This document shows, one piece after another, positions 27,721 to 37,494 of a DNA stretch of 64,000 bases. The number at the start of each line of letters is the position of its first letter. Position 1 is the stretch's first letter. A program made the translations under genes and the position numbers. The notes below the pieces were generated by a model. It did not search any database and was not told the DNA's origin. It saw only the letters and a program-made list of their open reading frames with translations. Source of the DNA: Propionimicrobium lymphophilum DSM 4903 (GTDB lineage: Bacteria; Actinomycetota; Actinomycetes; Propionibacteriales; Propionibacteriaceae); NCBI RefSeq assembly GCF_000423485.1, contig NZ_AUIB01000001.1, positions 372,001-436,000 on the forward strand. The letters are read 5' to 3'.

Positions 27721-29184
27721 ATGACGTCCTCCACTGAGGCCTCACAGGTCGCTATCGACGACATTGGAACTCCTGAGGCCTTCGAGGCTGCAGTCGATTC
27801 CACCATCAAATACTTCAACGACGGAGATCTTGTTAAAGGCACTGTCGTAAAAGTTGATCGTGATGAGGTGCTGCTTGACATCGGTTACAAGACCGAAGGT
27901 GTCATCCCCTCCAAAGAACTTTCCATTAAACATGATGTCGACCCCTTCGACGTCGTCCAGGTTGGAGACGAGATCGAAGCTCTCGTCCAGCAGAAGGAAG
28001 ACAAAGAAGGTCGCTTGATTCTGTCCAAGAAGCGCGCACAGTACGAGCGCGCCTGGGGCACTATCGAGAACGTCAAAGAAGAAGACGGCGTTGTCACTGG
28101 TAACGTCATTGAGGTCGTCAAGGGCGGCCTCATCGTCGACATCGGCCTTCGTGGCTTCCTTCCGGCATCGCTGGTCGAGATGCGCCGCGTCCGCGATCTT
28201 CAGCCCTACGTTGGCCGCGAGATCGAGGCCAAGATCATCGAGCTCGACAAGAACCGCAACAACGTTGTACTGTCGCGTCGCGCCTGGCTGGAAGAAACCC
28301 AGTCGGCAGTCCGTCAGCAGTTCCTGCAGGATCTTGCCAAGGGCCAGATCCGCAAGGGCACCGTTTCCTCCATCGTCAACTTCGGCGCTTTCGTCGACCT
28401 TGGCGGCGTAGACGGCCTGGTTCACGTTTCCGAGCTGTCCTGGAAGCACATCGACCACCCGAGCGAGGTTGTCGAGGTTGGCCAGGAGGTCACCGTCGAG
28501 GTTCTCGACGTGGACTTCGATCGCGAGCGCGTTTCGCTGTCGCTTAAGGCAACCCAGGAAGATCCGTGGCAGGTCTTTGCTCGCACGAACGCCATTGGCG
28601 AGATCGTTCCGGGCAAGGTCACCAAGCTCGTCCCGTTCGGCGCTTTCGTTCGCGTCGACGAGGGCATCGAGGGCCTGGTCCACGTTTCCGAGTTGGCCGA
28701 GCGCCACGTCGAGATCCCCGAGCAGGTTGTTTCCGTCGGCGATTCCGTCATGGTCAAGGTCATCGACATCGACCTCGAGCGTCGTCGCATCTCCTTGAGC
28801 CTCAAGCAGGCCAACCAGGGCGTTGACGTTCAGGCCGACGACTTCGATCCGTCGCTGTACGGAATGACCGCCAGCTACGACGAGCAGGGTAACTACATCT
28901 ACCCCGAGGGCTTCGATCCGGAGACCAACGAGTGGAAGCCGGGCTATGAAGAGCAGCAGGCTGCTTGGGAAGCCCAGTACGCCGAGGCCCAGGCACGCTG
29001 GATGGCTCTCAAGAAGCAGGCCGCTGAAGCCGAGCACACCGAGGAAGAGCTGGTCGAGGCCGCTCCCGCCGCCGGTTACTCCTCTGCTTCCAAGCCGAGC
29101 ACCGAGGACAGCTCGCCTAAGGGCGCGCTCGCTTCCGACGAGGCGCTGCAGGCTCTGCGCGAGAAGCTTTCGAGCAACAAGTAA
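27721..29184 (+). CDS. rpsA: 30S ribosomal protein S1
   Basis: A 487-residue protein with four S1 RNA-binding domains between about residues 35 and 365. Their typical cores include VKVDRDEVLLDIGYKTEGVI, GGLIVDIGLRGFLPASLVE, VNFGAFVDLGGVDGLVHVSE and VPFGAFVRVDEGIEGLVHVS. An acidic, alanine-rich tail follows, as in actinobacterial S1. It helps the ribosome bind mRNA, mainly leadered mRNAs. A strong terminator follows. Confidence 0.97.
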   Translation: MTSSTEASQVAIDDIGTPEAFEAAVDSTIKYFNDGDLVKGTVVKVDRDEVLLDIGYKTEGVIPSKELSIKHDVDPFDVVQVGDEIEALVQQKEDKEGRLILSKKRAQYERAWGTIENVKEEDGVVTGNVIEVVKGGLIVDIGLRGFLPASLVEMRRVRDLQPYVGREIEAKIIELDKNRNNVVLSRRAWLEETQSAVRQQFLQDLAKGQIRKGTVSSIVNFGAFVDLGGVDGLVHVSELSWKHIDHPSEVVEVGQEVTVEVLDVDFDRERVSLSLKATQEDPWQVFARTNAIGEIVPGKVTKLVPFGAFVRVDEGIEGLVHVSELAERHVEIPEQVVSVGDSVMVKVIDIDLERRRISLSLKQANQGVDVQADDFDPSLYGMTASYDEQGNYIYPEGFDPETNEWKPGYEEQQAAWEAQYAEAQARWMALKKQAAEAEHTEEELVEAAPAAGYSSASKPSTEDSSPKGALASDEALQALREKLSSNK

Positions 29185-29192
29185 GCAGTAAG

Positions 29193-29227
29193 AAAATTGC
29201 CCCCTCAAGTGAGGGGGCAATTTTTTT
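29193..29227 (+). terminator. Terminator after rpsA
   Basis: A 14-bp perfect stem pairs 29193-29206 with 29211-29224, with an aagt loop and a T-run. Its end lies only 37 bases before coaE. Confidence 0.93.
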
Positions 29228-29264
29228 GTCGGAAATCAGTGAGTCTTTGCGGTATGGTGCGCAC

Positions 29265-29852
29265 ATGTTGAAAGTTGGCCTGACGGGTGGAATCGCGTCC
29301 GGCAAGACCTCCGTGGCTAACCAGTTGAGAGATCTTGGCGCAACGATCATTGACTCCGATGTTTTGGCCCGCGAGGTAGTAGAGCCAGGTACGGATGGTT
29401 TTGCCGAGGTTGTGAAAAGATTCGGCAACAGGGCGATAGGGCCCGATGGTGGTTTAGATAGGCAATGGCTGGGGTCGGTGGTTTTTCTCGACGAGAATGC
29501 CAGGCGAGACCTCAATGCGATTATTCACCCCAGAGTCCGAAAAGCAGCCCAGCTGATGGAAGCCCAAGTGCCCGACGACGGGGTAGCGGTGCAGGTAATT
29601 CCGCTCTTGGTCGAGACCAATCAGCAGGACGACTTCGATTGCCTGGTCGTCGTCGATGTGCCGGAAGAGGTGCAAATAAAACGTCTGATGGCTCGAAATG
29701 GCTTCACTCGGCCGCAGGCTGAATCGCGGATTCGTTCGCAGGCGAGCCGGCAAGAACGGTTGGCGGTGGCAGACTTCGTCATCGACAATTCCGGTTCGTT
29801 CGAGCATACGAGGATCCAGGCTGAGGAGCTTTGGCGCAGACTGGTCGGTTGA
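29265..29852 (+). CDS. coaE: Dephospho-CoA kinase
   Basis: A 195-residue P-loop kinase that phosphorylates dephospho-CoA in the last step of coenzyme A synthesis. The N-terminus MLKVGLTGGIASGKTSVA holds the Walker A motif; IIDSDVLAREVVEPGT and the lid region RLMARNGFTRPQAESRI are typical. It follows rpsA, a common actinobacterial order. The ATG at 29265 is preferred over upstream codons because it begins the conserved strand. TATGGT six bases upstream marks a likely leaderless start. Confidence 0.93.
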   Translation: MLKVGLTGGIASGKTSVANQLRDLGATIIDSDVLAREVVEPGTDGFAEVVKRFGNRAIGPDGGLDRQWLGSVVFLDENARRDLNAIIHPRVRKAAQLMEAQVPDDGVAVQVIPLLVETNQQDDFDCLVVVDVPEEVQIKRLMARNGFTRPQAESRIRSQASRQERLAVADFVIDNSGSFEHTRIQAEELWRRLVG

Positions 29853-29901
29853 TTTAGAGGAAGCCCTTTGGCCGATTTTTTGATTGGCTAGCATTGAGTA
29901 C

Positions 29902-30504
29902 ATGGAAAAAGTTGATTTTTGGTTTGATCCGTCATGTCCGTGGACTTGGGTAACCTCCATATGGATGCGCGAGGTGGCCAGCCTCCGAAGCCTCGAGGTT
30001 AATTGGCACCCTTTCTCGCTTTACATTCTGAACGAGGGCCGCGAGCTGAATCCCGACTACCGCAAGCTGACCGATTACAACTTCATCGGCTCCAGGGTCA
30101 CCGGCGCAGTAGCCGCGGAAGCCCCGGAAAAGCTCTCCGACTTCTTCACCGCAGTCGGAACTAAGTACCACAATGAGGGCCGTGGCAAGGAAGATTACGC
30201 AGGAATCTTGAAGGAGGCGCTCGCCGACTGCGGTCTCGATGCACAGTTGTTCGAGCGAGCCGAAGCAGGCGAGTTCGACGAGTCGCTTCGCGAATCCACT
30301 AAGGCTGGTCTGGACATCGTCGGCGACGAGGTCGGCGTCCCGATCGTTTCGTTCAACGGCGTGGGTTTCTTCGGCCCCGTAATCGCCAAGAGTCCCCGTG
30401 GCGACGAAGCCCTCAAGCTTTGGGACGGCTGCCTTGCTGTTGCGAGTGTCGACAACTTCTATGAGCTCAAGCGTTCCAGGAACGTTCGCCCGCAGTTTGA
30501 CTAG
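29902..30504 (+). CDS. DsbA-like thioredoxin-fold oxidoreductase (mycothiol-dependent nitroreductase family)
   Basis: A 200-residue cytoplasmic protein beginning [20 protein letters not shown], with a helical insertion in a thioredoxin fold and the cis-proline stretch [18 protein letters not shown]. It resembles the Mycobacterium Rv2466c group, which uses mycothiol to reduce substrates. Here the motif is CPWT, with a single cysteine. Function is inferred from family resemblance. TAGCAT seven bases before the ATG suggests a leaderless message. A terminator follows. Confidence 0.78.
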   Translation: MEKVDFWFDPSCPWTWVTSIWMREVASLRSLEVNWHPFSLYILNEGRELNPDYRKLTDYNFIGSRVTGAVAAEAPEKLSDFFTAVGTKYHNEGRGKEDYAGILKEALADCGLDAQLFERAEAGEFDESLRESTKAGLDIVGDEVGVPIVSFNGVGFFGPVIAKSPRGDEALKLWDGCLAVASVDNFYELKRSRNVRPQFD

Positions 30505-30516
30505 CTAAATATTTAT

Positions 30517-30549
30517 GCGGCCCGAAGCGTTTGCTTCGGGCCGCTTTTT
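30517..30549 (+). terminator. Terminator before uvrB
   Basis: A 12-bp perfect stem, gcggcccgaagc (30517-30528) with gcttcgggccgc (30533-30544), is followed by TTTTT. Confidence 0.93.
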
Positions 30550-30587
30550 ATCTGTGCACCCTGGGCTTACCGCGTAGTCTGGGATAC

Positions 30588-32669
30588 ATGCGTCCTAAGG
30601 AAAAAATTTCTCGCAGGGTGGCCCCATTCAAGGTGCACTCGGAGTTCGAGCCCGCCGGCGATCAGCCAGAGGCCATCAAGCAGCTAGCAGAGCGCATTAA
30701 TGCGGGTGAAAAGGACGTCGTTCTGCTTGGTGCGACGGGCACGGGTAAAACAGCAACGGTGGCGTGGCTCGCTGAGAAGATCCAGCGGCCGATGCTCGTC
30801 ATGCAGCCGAACAAGACCTTGGCGGCGCAATTCGCTAACGAACTGCGAAACTTCTTCCCGGAAAACGCGGTTGAGTATTTTGTTAGCTATTACGACTACT
30901 ACCAGCCAGAGGCGTACATCCCGCAAACGGATACTTACATCGAGAAAGATTCCTCGCTAAACGAGGAAGTCGAACGGCTCAGGCACTCCGCAACCAACTC
31001 GCTGCTGACCAGGAGAGACGTCATCGTGGTTTCCACGGTTAGCGCCATCTATGGTTTGGGTACTCCTCAAGAGTATGTCGACCAGATGCTGACCCTAAAG
31101 GTCGGTGAGGATTGGGATCGAAGGGATCTGTTGAAGCATTTGGTGACAATGCAGTACACCAGAAACGACGTGGCGGCTCTCAGAGGCACGTTCCGGGTTA
31201 GGGGAGACACGCTGGAAATTTTCCCGATGTATGAGGAGAACGCCGTCCGCGTCGAGTTCTTCGGCGATGAAATTGATGCGCTTTCCACGCTGCATCCGCT
31301 GACGGGCGAGTTGATCAGCTCCGACGACGAGATCTATGTTTTTCCGGCTAGCCACTACACCGCGAGCAAAGACCGCATGGAACGCGCGATGCGCGACATT
31401 GAGCAAGAACTCAACGAGCGCGTCGAGGAACTAGAAACCCAGCACAAACTTTTGGAGGCCCAGCGCCTGCGGATGCGCACCACTTACGATCTCGAGATGA
31501 TGGCTCAGATCGGAACCTGCTCGGGCATTGAGAACTACTCGAGGCACATCGACGGCCGTCCGCCGGCGTCTCCGCCGAACTGTCTGCTTGACTACTTCCC
31601 GGAGGATTTCGTTCTCGTGGTTGACGAATCGCACGTCACCATTCCGCAGATCGGCGGCATGTACGAGGGCGATATGAGCCGAAAGCGCACTCTGGTGGAG
31701 CATGGCTTCCGCCTGCCCAGCGCAATGGACAACAGGCCGCTAAAGTTCAACGAATTCGTCGAGCGCATCGGTCAGACCATCTACCTTTCTGCGACTCCTG
31801 GGCCGTATGAGATGGAGCGCTGCGATGGGGTTGTGGAGCAGATTATTCGCCCAACTGGCCTCGTCGACCCCGAGATCATCGTGAAGCCAACCCACAACCA
31901 GATCGATGATCTGATGGGCGAGATCAACGAGCGCACGCAAAAGTATGAGCGCGTTTTGGTAACGACCCTGACCAAACGGATGGCCGAGGACCTCACCGAT
32001 TATTTGGTGGAAAACGGTATCAGGGCCCGTTACCTGCACTCTGAGATCGACACGCTGCAGCGAGTGACTCTGCTTCGCGAATTGCGCGAGGGGCAGTACG
32101 ACGTGCTAGTTGGCATCAACCTGCTCCGCGAGGGCCTAGATCTTCCCGAGGTGTCTTTAGTTTCTATTCTTGATGCGGACAAGGAGGGTTTCCTGCGTTC
32201 TCAGCGCTCGCTGATTCAGACGATCGGTCGTGCTGCACGCAACGTTTCGGGCCAGGTGCACATGTATGCCGACAAGATAACCGACTCTATGGAGACGGCC
32301 ATCGACGAGACGAATCGTCGTCGCGAAAAGCAGATCGCTTACAACAAGGAACACAACATCGACCCGAAGCCGCTGCGCAAGAAGATTTCGGATATTACGG
32401 AGCTGCTCGCCAGGGAAGAGGCAGACACCGATGCGCTGCTTGGTAAAAAAGCTCCGCGTGGCCTGCACAGCGCTCTTGACGTTGACAACCGCAAGAAGAT
32501 CGACCCGAAGGACATCCCGCAATCTGAGTTGGCCGACCTCATCGTTGAGCTGTCCACCCATATGAACACCGCTGCAGGCGAACTACAGTTTGAGCTAGCA
32601 GCCAGGTTGCGCGACGAAATCGCGGATCTAAAACAAGAGCTGCGGCAGATGGTAGAGGCAACGAAGTGA
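30588..32669 (+). CDS. uvrB: Excinuclease ABC subunit B
   Basis: A 693-residue nucleotide excision repair helicase-like protein that receives damaged DNA from UvrA and recruits UvrC. It has Walker [14 protein letters not shown], the damage-verifying beta-hairpin around [20 protein letters not shown], helicase motifs DESHVT and QTIGRAARN, and a C-terminal UVR domain binding UvrC (last 40 residues). The ATG at 30588 lies seven bases after TAGTCT, a likely -10, so the message may be leaderless. A terminator follows. Confidence 0.96.
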   Translation: MRPKEKISRRVAPFKVHSEFEPAGDQPEAIKQLAERINAGEKDVVLLGATGTGKTATVAWLAEKIQRPMLVMQPNKTLAAQFANELRNFFPENAVEYFVSYYDYYQPEAYIPQTDTYIEKDSSLNEEVERLRHSATNSLLTRRDVIVVSTVSAIYGLGTPQEYVDQMLTLKVGEDWDRRDLLKHLVTMQYTRNDVAALRGTFRVRGDTLEIFPMYEENAVRVEFFGDEIDALSTLHPLTGELISSDDEIYVFPASHYTASKDRMERAMRDIEQELNERVEELETQHKLLEAQRLRMRTTYDLEMMAQIGTCSGIENYSRHIDGRPPASPPNCLLDYFPEDFVLVVDESHVTIPQIGGMYEGDMSRKRTLVEHGFRLPSAMDNRPLKFNEFVERIGQTIYLSATPGPYEMERCDGVVEQIIRPTGLVDPEIIVKPTHNQIDDLMGEINERTQKYERVLVTTLTKRMAEDLTDYLVENGIRARYLHSEIDTLQRVTLLRELREGQYDVLVGINLLREGLDLPEVSLVSILDADKEGFLRSQRSLIQTIGRAARNVSGQVHMYADKITDSMETAIDETNRRREKQIAYNKEHNIDPKPLRKKISDITELLAREEADTDALLGKKAPRGLHSALDVDNRKKIDPKDIPQSELADLIVELSTHMNTAAGELQFELAARLRDEIADLKQELRQMVEATK

Positions 32670-32732
32670 TTAAGGGGCTCGGAATTGATTTCGTATTCGT
32701 ACCCCGGAACTGGTCAAGGCTATTAGCTGACT

Positions 32733-32770
32733 AAATTGGCGAGCAGATCATATCTGCTCGCCAATTTTTT
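32733..32770 (+). terminator. Terminator after uvrB
   Basis: A 16-bp perfect stem pairs 32733-32748 with 32752-32767, with a 3-base loop and a run of T. Confidence 0.93.
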
Positions 32771-33064
32771 GCAGATAAAGTGCTGTCGCCTTTGCTTTTT
32801 CTTGCCCGCCAGGCGGCTTAACAGATGGGCCAACCCGAGGGTGCGCATTTTTTTGGCATCGGAAAATTACAGGTTTCTCGATTTTTCGAATCGGATGGCG
32901 GAAAGCTTGGGGAAATATCTGCATGAGCGCTTTGGCTGCTGATTTTCCAACTCAGTGAAATGGGAACAAAATGCCAGGCTCAGAATAAGGTATTGGGTAT
33001 TAATTTCCCCCTAGGGGATCGGTTTGGTCGGCTAACATTTCCATATCCCACCCACCCCCGGAAA
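32771..33064. other. Non-coding stretch before lipoprotein gene
   Basis: About 290 AT-rich bases show no supported gene. They probably hold the promoter of the lipoprotein gene; TAACAT at 33033-33038 is a weak -10 candidate. A palindrome cccctagggg lies at about 33007-33016. Confidence 0.4.
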
Positions 33065-33598
33065 ATGGAAATGAAAGCTGCACCACCCACACTCGCCCTG
33101 CTAATTTTGCTGACCGGCTGCGGCGCAACAGCGCCCGAAACCCAGCCGAAAACGCCGACGCCTGCGGCTGCCTCCGAAACCACCGACCCGCTATACGAAG
33201 AAGCCGTGGCCGTAGCAAAAGCTATCGACGAGATCGATCAGAGGTACTACTACCAAAACAAGTACGATCCGTTCCCCGAAGAGGAATACAGCAAATACGC
33301 TGCCGGGGATTTTATGGATGCTAGTAAGGCCTTTTATGAGGTAGCTAAATCTGAGGGAACTAAGTGGCTGTCAGTCGAAAACGCGACCACTAACTATTCC
33401 CTGATCCCTGGAGTCTCTTTAGAGGGCGCAGAAGTTGTACTGCAGCAATGCTCCGACGGGACCAATGCGATATTTGAAGAAAATGGGCAACAGAAAAAAG
33501 GTGGAAAAACGAGATCTAGGTTCTTCTTAAAAAGATTCGACGGGGATCTGAAAATTTTCAAGTCCATTTTTGAAGAAGGTGCTCAATGCGAAGCATAA
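33065..33598 (+). CDS. Putative lipoprotein of unknown function
   Basis: A 177-residue secreted protein. The signal sequence ends in a lipobox (LLTGC, Cys about residue 19), so it should be lipid-anchored on the outer face of the membrane. A Thr/Pro/Ala-rich linker (about 20-45) precedes a soluble domain of about 130 residues rich in Tyr, Glu and Lys, with two later cysteines. No family was recognised. Starts at 33065 or 33071 are both possible, as neither has a strong ribosome site. The last 13 bases overlap the next gene, suggesting the two proteins are made together. Confidence 0.75.
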   Translation: MEMKAAPPTLALLILLTGCGATAPETQPKTPTPAAASETTDPLYEEAVAVAKAIDEIDQRYYYQNKYDPFPEEEYSKYAAGDFMDASKAFYEVAKSEGTKWLSVENATTNYSLIPGVSLEGAEVVLQQCSDGTNAIFEENGQQKKGGKTRSRFFLKRFDGDLKIFKSIFEEGAQCEA

Positions 33599-34371
33599 GA
33601 AGGCATCTTTCTTGTATACCAGTATTAGTGATGGTGCTTTCTTTTAATGTGAGCAACTCGTTTGCTTCACAAGACAATGTGAGAGTTGGTTATAGGAATG
33701 ATTCTGGAACCGTCACCGTGGAGGCGTCGTCCCCTGGCGTTGTAGCCGAGGCCCCGGTGGTAACCGGACCTGCGGCGTCGAAGCCTTTAACTATGGCCGA
33801 GATCCAGGCGAACTCGCATCTCTGGGAACGCCCGGAAGAGGTAGGGCTGGCTGGCGGCAGATCTTACGTCAGTTATCACCCGGCCCCCAGAGACTCGGAA
33901 GCTGTCGACTACGAGGGCCTGGCGGCAAGGGCGGTCGCCAAGATGCAAATCCCCGAGACGCAGATTGTTTTCGGTCCTGAGCCCTCCGTCAACGAGTGGA
34001 ACGCTATTCCGGTTAACTTCCCGATCTGGCTGGATCTGGGCGCCAAACGGGCCGTCTCGCAAACAGTGGTGGAGGACGCCATCCGGATCGAACTTAGCGC
34101 CAGCCTCGCAAATACCTATTGGCAGATGGGCGACGGATCGGCCTTCTCTTGTTCTGCAATGACCGCTCGCCCGAGCGGAGTTCAGAATCCGCCTAGACCA
34201 TCTCCCACGTGCGGATATACCTATACGCGAAAAGGCGACTATCAGGTGTCCGCGATCTCGACTTGGCAGGTGAACTGGTCTGCCAACGGCAGATCGGGCG
34301 TCATGACCGTTGCGCGCGGGGGAGCCAGGACACTAAAAATCAACGAGTTGCGCAGCCTAATCACACGTTGA
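33586..34371 (+). CDS. Secreted protein with PKD-like C-terminal region
   Basis: A 261-residue protein with a signal peptide (about residues 1-27, ending SFA). It matches a type of actinobacterial secreted protein in which the C-terminal half (about 150-250) has PKD-like features: WQMGDG, a pair of cysteines about 20 residues apart, then YTYTRKGDYQVSA and a Trp-rich strand. The middle holds a Pro-flanked IPVNFPIWLDL segment. Function is unknown; surface or exported location is likely. It starts inside the 3' end of the lipoprotein gene, so a shared role is plausible but unproven. Confidence 0.75.
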   Translation: MRSIRRHLSCIPVLVMVLSFNVSNSFASQDNVRVGYRNDSGTVTVEASSPGVVAEAPVVTGPAASKPLTMAEIQANSHLWERPEEVGLAGGRSYVSYHPAPRDSEAVDYEGLAARAVAKMQIPETQIVFGPEPSVNEWNAIPVNFPIWLDLGAKRAVSQTVVEDAIRIELSASLANTYWQMGDGSAFSCSAMTARPSGVQNPPRPSPTCGYTYTRKGDYQVSAISTWQVNWSANGRSGVMTVARGGARTLKINELRSLITR

Positions 34372-34429
34372 GCAAGCGAATGCGACTGGCGTGTGCTATT
34401 GGCTCGCCGCACGCGTACAATTTGCATTC

Positions 34430-35323
34430 GTGAGTCAAGAAATAGAGATATTAGCGGCGCGCCCGGAGGACGCCCAGCGGATCGTGGACGTTATCGGGCA
34501 TCCAGACTTGTCGGAGCCCTCCTCGTTGAGCGTCGACGAGATTCGCAAGCTGCTCGAAACCGAAATTGGCGTGTTGGCCTTGGCAGACGGTGAGCCGGTC
34601 GGTGCGCTATTCCTTGACGTAACTAAATCATCGCTTCACGACGTTCGCGTCATTCCTCAGGTTCAAGACGAAGGCATCGGCGCCGAGATGATCAGGGCTG
34701 TTGCAGAGCTTGCAGCGGATCAGGGCGCCACAGAACTGCACGTCAACTGCCCAACCTCTAAGACAGCTCGCGGGTGGTACTTGGACAATGGTTTCGTGTC
34801 TACCGGCTCTTCCGAGCTGACCCGAAATTTGCCCCTGCGGGTCATCGTCCCAGACGCTGGCGCCATGAAAAAATTGGGGGCTAAGTTAGCGAAGATCTTG
34901 GTGCCCGGCGACATGATCATCGCCAGCGGCGAACTAGGCGCGGGGAAAACGACCTTTACCCAGGGTCTCGGCGCTGGCATGGGAGTCAGTGGCCCGGTTA
35001 TTTCGCCGACCTTCGTCCTAAGCCGAATCCACGAAAACGAAAATGGTCCGGCACTCATTCACGTCGATGCGTATCGTCTCGGCTCCGCAGCAGAGCTTGA
35101 AGACCTAGACCTGGAACTTCAGATGGAGAATGCCGTCACGCTAGTCGAATGGGGAGACGGGCTGGCCGAGGGGCTGCGCGAGAACAGGTTAAACCTGGAG
35201 ATTCTGCGTGCATCTGACCCCGCCGATCAGACCAGGATCGTATATCTCGACGGCGTCGGCCCTAGGTGGCAAGACGTCGATTTAGCCGCCGAGCTGCAAA
35301 TCAGCGAAGGAGAAACGAAATGA
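34430..35323 (+). CDS. tsaE: Fusion of GNAT acetyltransferase domain and TsaE ATPase
   Basis: A 297-residue protein of two parts. Residues about 1-140 resemble a GNAT acetyltransferase, with a motif A-like stretch RVIPQVQDEGIGAEMIRA and a C-terminal WYLDNGFV segment. Residues about 143-297 are TsaE: Walker A GELGAGKTTFTQGLG (about 167-181), SPTFVLSRIHE, HVDAYRL and LVEWGD. TsaE is the ATPase needed for threonylcarbamoyladenosine on tRNA position 37. TACAAT eight bases before the GTG suggests a leaderless start. It overlaps tsaB by 4 bases. The acetyl substrate of the first part is unknown. Confidence 0.88.
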   Translation: MSQEIEILAARPEDAQRIVDVIGHPDLSEPSSLSVDEIRKLLETEIGVLALADGEPVGALFLDVTKSSLHDVRVIPQVQDEGIGAEMIRAVAELAADQGATELHVNCPTSKTARGWYLDNGFVSTGSSELTRNLPLRVIVPDAGAMKKLGAKLAKILVPGDMIIASGELGAGKTTFTQGLGAGMGVSGPVISPTFVLSRIHENENGPALIHVDAYRLGSAAELEDLDLELQMENAVTLVEWGDGLAEGLRENRLNLEILRASDPADQTRIVYLDGVGPRWQDVDLAAELQISEGETK

Positions 35324-35979
35324 CGAATGGCTGGACGCTGGCCATTGATACGGCAACAGGAATTAACGTCGGCCTCGCGAAAGATGGTGAGGCGGTCGCT
35401 TCCGCTCGTGAAGAGAGTACCCGAAAGCACGTTGAGCTTACTCAGCAGCTGGTAAATCAGACCCTTGAGAAGGCCGGAATCGAGTTCAAAGACCTGAGCC
35501 AGGTAGCCGTCGGCGTGGGCCCGGGCCCCTTCACCGGACTACGCGTCGGCATCGTTACTGGAACGACCATCGCGAGCATGCTGAAGATTCCGGTTCGAGG
35601 CGTCTGCACGTTGGACGCGATCTCGCTAGGCGTGGAGGGCACCCAGGATCGGTTCGTTGTTGTCACCGACGCCAGGCGCAAAGAAATTTATTGGGCGAGT
35701 TACGACCGCCAAGGCAAGCGCGACGGCGAGCCTCAGGTAAGCATCCCCGAAGAGGTCGAACAGGTGCCGGCGTATGGGACTGGCGTGAGCGTCTATCCGA
35801 CGATCTTCACCGGCGGTAAAGAACTGCAACTTGACGCGGGTCTGTTGGCCGCGCGGCTAGAGCTCCTGCCCGATGTCGGTTTGAGCCCGATTTATCTGCG
35901 CAAGCCGGACGCTAAGCTGCCAGCGACGCGCAAGTCGACTCTCGGACATCGACGAATCACACTGCCAGAAATAAAGTGA
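35320..35979 (+). CDS. tsaB: tRNA t6A37 synthesis protein TsaB
   Basis: A 219-residue ASKHA-fold protein that pairs with TsaD. It has the N-terminal LAIDTATGINVGLA and GVGPGPFTGLRVGI motifs and the peptide LDAISLG typical of TsaB. TsaB has no metal site and acts as the scaffold for TsaD and TsaE. The ATG at 35320 overlaps the tsaE stop. A short C-terminal stretch rich in basic residues follows the core. Confidence 0.93.
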   Translation: MTNGWTLAIDTATGINVGLAKDGEAVASAREESTRKHVELTQQLVNQTLEKAGIEFKDLSQVAVGVGPGPFTGLRVGIVTGTTIASMLKIPVRGVCTLDAISLGVEGTQDRFVVVTDARRKEIYWASYDRQGKRDGEPQVSIPEEVEQVPAYGTGVSVYPTIFTGGKELQLDAGLLAARLELLPDVGLSPIYLRKPDAKLPATRKSTLGHRRITLPEIK

Positions 35980-36419
35980 GCGACCACAAGTTACGCGCGG
36001 CCAAGGAGAGCGATCTCGACGCGATCGTAAGTTTAGAGGAGTGCTTTACGGCCCGAGAACGCTGGTCTCGAGAGGCTTGGCGCAGCGAGCTCTCCTCCGA
36101 AGCGACGAACGTCTTCGTCGTCGAGGCACCTAGCCCGGTAGCCGTCGCAAGCTTCGGCAACGCGGTAGACATCATAGAGCTTAGAACGATCGCCGTGTCA
36201 CCGAATCACCGACGCAACGGGTTGGCGGCGCAACTGGTTCGGGAAGGTCTCAAATGGGCTTGCGGGACATCCGCGGAACAGATGTTTTTGGAAGTCGCCC
36301 AAGACAACGTGCCTGCCGCGACTCTCTACAAGAAGTTGGGTTTCGAGCTAGTGAGCAGGCGAAAAAGCTACTACGGTCCAGGACGTGACGCGTTAGTCAT
36401 GGCCAGGGCAATCAGGTGA
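35976..36419 (+). CDS. rimI: Ribosomal protein bS18-type N-acetyltransferase RimI
   Basis: A 147-residue GNAT enzyme. The acetyl-CoA loop is in [17 protein letters not shown], and the C-terminal [14 protein letters not shown] and [11 protein letters not shown] stretches are typical of RimI. It acetylates the N-terminus of a ribosomal protein in model bacteria. It sits in the common order tsaE-tsaB-rimI-tsaD, overlapping tsaB by 4 bases with a GTG start. Confidence 0.9.
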   Translation: MSDHKLRAAKESDLDAIVSLEECFTARERWSREAWRSELSSEATNVFVVEAPSPVAVASFGNAVDIIELRTIAVSPNHRRNGLAAQLVREGLKWACGTSAEQMFLEVAQDNVPAATLYKKLGFELVSRRKSYYGPGRDALVMARAIR

Positions 36420-36438
36420 AAGAGAAAACGAGGAAAAT

Positions 36439-37482
36439 ATGAGTGAGCCTCTAGTAATCGGCATCGAGTCGAGCTGCGACGAGACCGGCGTCGGAATCGT
36501 CTGGGGTCGTGAGCTGCTCGCCAACGAGGTGGCCAGCTCGGTAGATCTGCACACCCGCTTCGGTGGGGTTGTTCCGGAGGTTGCTTCGAGGGCGCACCTC
36601 GAGGCGATTCGTCCCACGCTCGAGCGCGCGCTAAAGAAGGCCGACGTCGATATCAGCGAGTTGGATGCCGTCGCCGTAACCGCGGGCCCAGGCCTGATGG
36701 GTTCCCTAGTGGTCGGCATGGCCGCGGCTAAGGCCCTTGCCACCGTCGCGAATAAACCTCTATACGGCCTTAATCACCTGGTGGGACACGTGGGCGTCGA
36801 CATGATCGAGCACGGTCCGCTGCCGGACCCGACCCTCGCGCTGCTGGTCTCCGGCGGACACTCTCAGCTGCTGCTGGTGAAGGACATCACGAGTGACATC
36901 ACCGAGGTCGGCACCACAATTGACGATGCCGCGGGAGAGGCCTACGACAAGGTTGCCCGTCTGCTCGGCATGGGATACCCCGGTGGCCCAGTCATCGACA
37001 AGGCTGCGCAACTGGGCGATCCGAAGGCTATCCGGTTCCCGCGCGGTCTCACCGCGAAGCACGACCTCGAAAAACACCGCTTTGACTACTCGTTCTCCGG
37101 TCTGAAGACCGCAGTCGCACGCTGGGTCGAGCAGCGCATGTACGACGGCGAAGAAGTACCCGTCAACGATGTTGCCGCCAGCTTCCAGGAGGCAGTCGCG
37201 GACGTGCTCACGGCGAAGGCCATCGACGCGTGCCAGCACTACGGCGTCGACACGATGGTTCTAGGCGGTGGGGTAGCGGCCAACTCTAGGCTACGCGGGT
37301 TGCTTTCTGAACGCGCGGAGGCTGCCGGTATCGAGCTGCGCAGGCCGCGCCCGGGTCTATGCACCGACAATGGTGCGATGATTGCCGTTCTCGGCGCTGC
37401 CGTTGTCGAAGCTGGACGCGCGCCCAGCGAGTTGACAATCAGCTCGGATTCCGGAATGCCCGTTGAGAAGATCATTGCATGA
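36439..37482 (+). CDS. tsaD: tRNA N6-threonylcarbamoyladenosine transferase TsaD
   Basis: A 347-residue metalloenzyme that transfers the threonylcarbamoyl group to adenosine 37 of ANN-decoding tRNAs, with TsaB and TsaE. Key segments are [14 protein letters not shown], the metal-binding [18 protein letters not shown] and [23 protein letters not shown] lies before the ATG. It completes a compact t6A operon. Confidence 0.96.
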   Translation: MSEPLVIGIESSCDETGVGIVWGRELLANEVASSVDLHTRFGGVVPEVASRAHLEAIRPTLERALKKADVDISELDAVAVTAGPGLMGSLVVGMAAAKALATVANKPLYGLNHLVGHVGVDMIEHGPLPDPTLALLVSGGHSQLLLVKDITSDITEVGTTIDDAAGEAYDKVARLLGMGYPGGPVIDKAAQLGDPKAIRFPRGLTAKHDLEKHRFDYSFSGLKTAVARWVEQRMYDGEEVPVNDVAASFQEAVADVLTAKAIDACQHYGVDTMVLGGGVAANSRLRGLLSERAEAAGIELRRPRPGLCTDNGAMIAVLGAAVVEAGRAPSELTISSDSGMPVEKIIA

Positions 37483-37494
37483 TTCGAGAAGAGT

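Noticed and set aside
27742-29220. 492-codon open frame antisense to rpsA
   Set aside because: It mirrors the S1 repeats, is rich in Leu, Val and Asp without domain structure, and overlaps the rpsA terminator.
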